From the NCBI RefSeq assembly GCF_003459245.1, contig NZ_QRVG01000014.1:4141-32007 (forward strand): a stretch of 27,867 nucleotides of DNA. Direction: 5' to 3'. The notes below the pieces were generated by a model that did not search any database, had not been told where the DNA came from, and was given only the letters and a program-made list of their open reading frames with translations. Position numbers and translations under genes: made by a program. Source of the DNA: Collinsella sp. AF23-2. Its GTDB lineage: Bacteria > Actinomycetota > Coriobacteriia > Coriobacteriales > Coriobacteriaceae. Every line of letters starts with the position of its first letter. Position 1 is the stretch's first letter. Below are positions 24,591 to 27,867 of the stretch, piece by piece.

Positions 24591-27335
24591 GTGGCAGACG
24601 ATATCAACAATAACGAGGGTATGGACGAGGCCGGCGACGCCGGCATGCCCGATGATCTGAAGCGCCTGCTTGCCCGTGCTGAGCAGGGCGAGGACGGCGA
24701 TCCGGACGCCTATAACCCCGATGCCGATGATGAGGAAGAGGACGACGACGCCGAGCTCGAGGAGAGCTTTGGCGAAGTCGACCGTGGCGCCTCGGCCGGC
24801 GAGGATATCAACGGCGGTCAGCTCCAGATTTCGGAGTTCGGCCGCGAGATGAAGCAGTCGTTCATCGAGTACTCGATGTCGGTCATCACGGCGCGCGCCC
24901 TGCCGGACGTGCGCGATGGCTTAAAGCCGGTGCACCGTCGCATCCTGTACGCCATGAACGAGAGCGGCATCTACCCCAACCGTCCGCACAAGAAGTCCGC
25001 TTGGACGGTCGGCGAAGTTATCGGTAAGTACCATCCGCACGGTGACTTCGCGGTCTACGAGGCCATGGTCCGCCTGGCGCAGTGGTTCTCCATGCGCACG
25101 CCGCTCATCGACGGTCACGGCAACTTTGGCAACATCGATGGCGACGGCGCCGCCGCCATGCGTTACACCGAGAGCCGCCTGGCAAAGCCCGCCATGGAGC
25201 TGCTGCGCGACCTGCAGAAGGATACCGTCGACTGGCAGCCCAACTACGATGAGTCGCTCGCCGAGCCCCAGGCGCTGCCCGCGCGCTTCCCCAACCTGCT
25301 GGTCAACGGCAGCCAGGGCATCGCCGTCGGCATGGCCACCAACATCGCCCCGCATAACCTCACCGAGGCGATCGAGGCCACCTGCTACCTGATCGACAAC
25401 CCCGAGGCCACCGTCGACGAGCTCATGCAGATCATGCCCGGTCCGGACTTCCCCACCGGCGCCATCATCATGGGCAGCGCCGGCATTAAGCAGAGCTACG
25501 AGACCGGCCGCGGCTCCATTACCGTGCGTGCCAAGGCGCACGTGGAGTCCACCAAGACCGGTCGCAGCCGCTTGGTCTTTACCGAGATTCCCTACATGGT
25601 CAACAAGGGCACCCTGCAGGAGAAGATCGCCCAGCTCGTCAACGATAAGCGCATCGAGGGCATCTCGGATATGCGCGATGAGTCCAACCAGAAGGGTATC
25701 CGTCTGGTCATCGAGCTCAAGAAGGGCGTCATTCCGCAAGTCGTGCTCAACAATCTGTATAAGTACACCTCGCTGCAGACGACCTTTGGCGCCAACAACC
25801 TGGCACTTGTCAACGGCGTTCCCAAATGCCTGAGCCTGCGCGAGATGCTGCAGCACTACATCGACCACCAGGTCGACGTCGTCACCCGCCGCACCCGCTT
25901 CGACCTTAAAAAGGCCCAGGCGCGTGCCCATATCCTCGAGGGCTACCTGATGGCTCTCGACCATATCGACGAGGTCATCAGCATCATCCGCTCCTCGCAG
26001 ACCGATTCTGAGGCCAGCAGCCGCCTGATCGAGCGCTTTGGCTTTACGCCCGAGCAGACCACGGCCATCCTCGAGATGAAGCTGCGCCGCCTGACCGGCC
26101 TGGAGCGCGACAAGATTCAGGAGGAGCTGGACGGCTTGCGTCGCGCCATCGCCTACTACGAGGACCTGCTGGCGCACGAGGAGAAGATCCTGGGCGTCAT
26201 CAAGGAAGAGATGCGCGAGATCTCCAAGAAGTTCGGCGACAAGCGCCGCACCGAGATCAGCCATGTGGAGAAGGACCTGGACGTCGAAGACCTGATTGCC
26301 GACGAGGACATGGTCGTGACCATCACCCATACCGGCTATGTCAAGCGCATCCCGGTGGCCGCCTACCGCGCCCAGAAGCGCGGCGGCAAGGGTGTGTCGG
26401 GCGTCAACCTCAAAGAGGACGACGTTATCGACGAGATGTTTATCGCGTCCACGCACGAGTACGTGCTGTTCTTCTCGAGCAAGGGCAAGGTCTATCGCCT
26501 GAAGGTGCACGAGCTGCCGGTGGGTACGCGCCAGGCGCGCGGCACCGCGATCGTCAACCTGTTGCCTTTCGAGGAGGGCGAGAAGATTGCGAGTGTCATC
26601 AGCTGCCGCGAGTTCCCCGCCGACGAGTATCTGATGTTTGCCACCAAGAGCGGCATGGTCAAGAAGACCGTGATGAGCGCCTACGACCGTAGCCGCCGTG
26701 ATGGCCTGATCGCCATCAACCTGAGGGACGACGACGCGCTGCTCGCTGTACGCCGCGTGCGTGAGGGTGACAAGATCATAATGGCAACCACCGCGGGCAA
26801 GGCGATTATGTTCCCCGAGGACCAGGTGCGCGCCACCGGTCGCGATACCAGCGGCGTCCGCGGTATCGGCATGAAGGAAGGCGTGAGCGTTTTGGGTATG
26901 GAGGTTACCAACGGCAATGGTGACCTGTTTGTCATTACCGAGCGCGGCTACGGCAAGCGCACGCCGGTTGCGGACTACCCGGAGCAGAACCGCGGCGGCC
27001 AGGGCGTCTACACCATCCAGATGACCGAACGCAAGGGTAACCTCGCAGCCATGAAGACGGTGGGCCCGCAGCATGAGCTGTTCATCGTGACGGAGGGCGC
27101 GACGGTCATTCGCGTCAAGACCGACGAGATCAGCCAAACCGGTCGCGCCACCCAGGGCGTCAAGATGATGACCGTCGACGACAACGACCGCGTATGCGCC
27201 GTCGCCCGCATGACGGCCGCCAAGGAGAAGCCCGAAGGCGAGGACGTCGAGGGTGAGGGCGTAGCCGATGCCGAAAAAGCCCCCGTCGACCTAGGCGACG
27301 GAAACGAAGTGCCGCAGGATCTCCTAGACGAGTAA
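24591..27335 (+). CDS. gyrA: DNA gyrase subunit A
   Basis: This 914-aa subunit carries the DNA-breaking tyrosine and DNA-wrapping domain of gyrase. An acidic extension (about 1-75, with [13 protein letters not shown]) precedes the usual core starting at [21 protein letters not shown]. The catalytic Tyr is Y192 in [10 protein letters not shown]. The quinolone region reads [10 protein letters not shown] (148-157), so the position equivalent to E. coli Ser83 is Phe153 and that of Asp87 is Glu157. The GyrA box is QKRGGKG (595-601), followed by the beta-pinwheel repeats. The C-terminal tail is acidic (about 880-914). The start is GTG with GAGGAGG upstream. A terminator follows 39 bp after the stop. 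Confidence 0.98.
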   Translation: MADDINNNEGMDEAGDAGMPDDLKRLLARAEQGEDGDPDAYNPDADDEEEDDDAELEESFGEVDRGASAGEDINGGQLQISEFGREMKQSFIEYSMSVITARALPDVRDGLKPVHRRILYAMNESGIYPNRPHKKSAWTVGEVIGKYHPHGDFAVYEAMVRLAQWFSMRTPLIDGHGNFGNIDGDGAAAMRYTESRLAKPAMELLRDLQKDTVDWQPNYDESLAEPQALPARFPNLLVNGSQGIAVGMATNIAPHNLTEAIEATCYLIDNPEATVDELMQIMPGPDFPTGAIIMGSAGIKQSYETGRGSITVRAKAHVESTKTGRSRLVFTEIPYMVNKGTLQEKIAQLVNDKRIEGISDMRDESNQKGIRLVIELKKGVIPQVVLNNLYKYTSLQTTFGANNLALVNGVPKCLSLREMLQHYIDHQVDVVTRRTRFDLKKAQARAHILEGYLMALDHIDEVISIIRSSQTDSEASSRLIERFGFTPEQTTAILEMKLRRLTGLERDKIQEELDGLRRAIAYYEDLLAHEEKILGVIKEEMREISKKFGDKRRTEISHVEKDLDVEDLIADEDMVVTITHTGYVKRIPVAAYRAQKRGGKGVSGVNLKEDDVIDEMFIASTHEYVLFFSSKGKVYRLKVHELPVGTRQARGTAIVNLLPFEEGEKIASVISCREFPADEYLMFATKSGMVKKTVMSAYDRSRRDGLIAINLRDDDALLAVRRVREGDKIIMATTAGKAIMFPEDQVRATGRDTSGVRGIGMKEGVSVLGMEVTNGNGDLFVITERGYGKRTPVADYPEQNRGGQGVYTIQMTERKGNLAAMKTVGPQHELFIVTEGATVIRVKTDEISQTGRATQGVKMMTVDDNDRVCAVARMTAAKEKPEGEDVEGEGVADAEKAPVDLGDGNEVPQDLLDE

Positions 27336-27374
27336 GTAGCCCTCTCTGGTAAAACCATCAGACCCCATATATCG

Positions 27375-27407
27375 GCGGTCGGCGCACTGCGCGCCGACCG
27401 CTTTTTG
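27375..27407 (+). terminator. Intrinsic terminator of gyrA
   Basis: An 11-bp perfect GC stem, GCGGTCGGCGC (27375-27385) with GCGCCGACCGC (27391-27401), and a 5-nt loop are followed by TTTTT. Confidence 0.95.
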
Positions 27408-27409
27408 TC

Positions 27410-27570
27410 AATCTTGGAACCTGTGTCTGGAGGGCGGGCGAGATGGGTTAGGTTTGTCGCGAGTTCCGCACGCAAAGAAGGCCACTTAATGTGGCCTTCG
27501 TCTTGCGCAGGACTGCCCGAGCAGCAAACCTAACCCATCTCGCCCGCCCTCCAGACACGCCCCAAAGATT
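27410..27570. repeat. Large palindromic element with perfect 34-bp inverted repeats
   Basis: The arms 27423-27456 and 27525-27558 are exact inverse complements over 34 bp. Outside them AATCTT (27410-27415) and AAGATT (27565-27570) continue the symmetry imperfectly. The centre holds a further perfect 9-bp stem, GAAGGCCAC (27477-27485) with GTGGCCTTC (27491-27499). There is no open reading frame inside and no obvious target duplication. The whole 160 bp lies between the gyrA terminator and the tRNA promoter. Confidence 0.85.
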
Positions 27571-27583
27571 TTCAAAAAAGTTG

Positions 27584-27613
27584 TTGACGCGCGCGTAACG
27601 ACTCGTCTAATAT
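27584..27613 (+). promoter_or_regulatory. Promoter of the tRNA-Ile gene
   Basis: TTGACG (27584-27589) and TAATAT (27608-27613) are separated by 18 nt, both close to sigma-70 consensus, 14 nt before the tRNA. Confidence 0.8.
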
Positions 27614-27627
27614 ATCCCTTGCGCGAT

Positions 27628-27704
27628 GGACCTGTAGCTCAGTTGGTTAGAGCGTCCGGCTGATAACCGGGAGGTCACAAGTTCGAATCTTGTCAGGTCC
27701 ACCA
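27628..27704 (+). tRNA. tRNA-Ile (anticodon GAT)
   Basis: A 77-nt cloverleaf with acceptor stem GGACCTG/CAGGTCC, anticodon loop CTGATAA giving GAT at 27662-27664, the T-loop GTTCGAATC and an encoded CCA. It reads AUC/AUU codons. Its position after gyrA is conserved in actinobacteria. Confidence 0.97.
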
Positions 27705-27715
27705 CTTTCTTTCGC

Positions 27716-27760
27716 AATAAACACCCCAGCGAGAGCCGAGTCGCCGCTGGGGTGTTTATT
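27716..27760 (+). terminator. 15-bp perfect hairpin between the two tRNAs
   Basis: AATAAACACCCCAGC (27716-27730) pairs perfectly with 27746-27760 around a 15-nt loop, and the right arm ends in TTTATT. It could terminate the tRNA-Ile transcript or mark a processing site. I see no clear promoter between it and tRNA-Ala. Confidence 0.7.
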
Positions 27761-27771
27761 ACTGTCTCCGT

Positions 27772-27847
27772 GGGGGTTTAGCTCAGCTGGGAGAGCGCGG
27801 GCTTTGCAAGCCTGAGGTCAGGGGTTCGATCCCCCTAACCTCCACCA
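27772..27847 (+). tRNA. tRNA-Ala (anticodon TGC)
   Basis: A 76-nt cloverleaf with acceptor stem GGGGGTT/AACCTCC (one G-T pair), anticodon loop TTTGCAA giving TGC at 27805-27807, T-loop GTTCGATCC and an encoded CCA. Ile(GAT) and Ala(TGC) often occur together in rRNA spacers; here they follow gyrA. Confidence 0.97.
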
Positions 27848-27851
27848 TGAT

Positions 27852-27867
27852 GGACCTGTAGCTCAGT
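27852..27867 (+). tRNA. 5' fragment of a further tRNA, cut by the window end
   Basis: The last 16 nt, GGACCTGTAGCTCAGT, equal the first 16 nt of tRNA-Ile upstream, and three preceding bases also match. The anticodon is outside the window, so identity is open; a second tRNA-Ile copy is the simplest reading. Confidence 0.55.

Noticed and set aside
24921..27137. Long minus-strand open frame opposite gyrA
   Set aside because: Mirror frame of gyrA without recognisable motifs.

Overview
The window is the replication-origin region of a moderately high-GC bacterial chromosome. The order rpmH - (ATPase) - dnaA - dnaN - recF - dciA-like - gyrB - gyrA - tRNA-Ile - tRNA-Ala is the actinobacterial arrangement. 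Together with roughly 60% GC and a proteome that looks like Collinsella and its relatives, it suggests Coriobacteriia. That assignment is an inference from gene content and order, not from a database match.

Layout. 1-3.5 kb (minus): a small membrane protein and a divergent M28-peptidase-like membrane protein with a very long acidic insertion. 3.7-5.6 kb (plus): two overlapping WYL-domain regulators resembling PafB/PafC. 5.6-9.5 kb (minus): a DinG-type helicase fused to a DnaQ-like exonuclease, then D-Ala-D-Ala ligase (ddl). 9.5-10.6 kb (plus): rlmN. 10.8-13.6 kb (minus): a low-GC block with rsmG, three perfect parS sites exactly 39 bp apart, parA, parB and a small membrane protein. 13.7-15.8 kb (minus): rpmH-rnpA-yidD-yidC-jag, expressed from a near-consensus promoter and closed by a strong terminator. 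15.9-19.5 kb: the origin, with DnaA-box-like repeats on both sides of an unusual GHKL-ATPase/winged-helix gene and dnaA. A DnaA-trio and an AT-rich unwinding stretch lie just before dnaN. 19.5-27.3 kb (plus): dnaN, recF, a dciA-like gene, gyrB, gyrA. 27.4-27.87 kb: a large inverted-repeat element, tRNA-Ile(GAT), tRNA-Ala(TGC), and the 5' end of another tRNA cut by the window edge.

How it works together. DnaA would act at the flanking boxes and open the AT-rich stretch before dnaN. The DciA-like protein would load the helicase, DnaN would clamp the polymerase, RecF would serve repair, and gyrase would relieve supercoils. ParB on the parS cluster and ParA would segregate the new origins. The leftward rpmH-jag and rsmG-parAB units and the rightward dnaA-gyrA unit all point away from the origin, as expected for highly expressed genes.

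Most interesting: (1) the cytosolic GHKL ATPase with a Gln/Tyr/Pro-rich linker and winged helix, 15 nt upstream of dnaA; (2) a variant DnaA-box consensus, TTTTCAACA, alongside a DnaA whose DNA-recognition signature carries Asn where Asp is usual; (3) a near-perfect parS inside dnaA encoding the peptide DVSRET; (4) a perfect 34-bp inverted repeat upstream of the tRNAs; (5) Phe at the GyrA quinolone-resistance position equivalent to E. coli Ser83.
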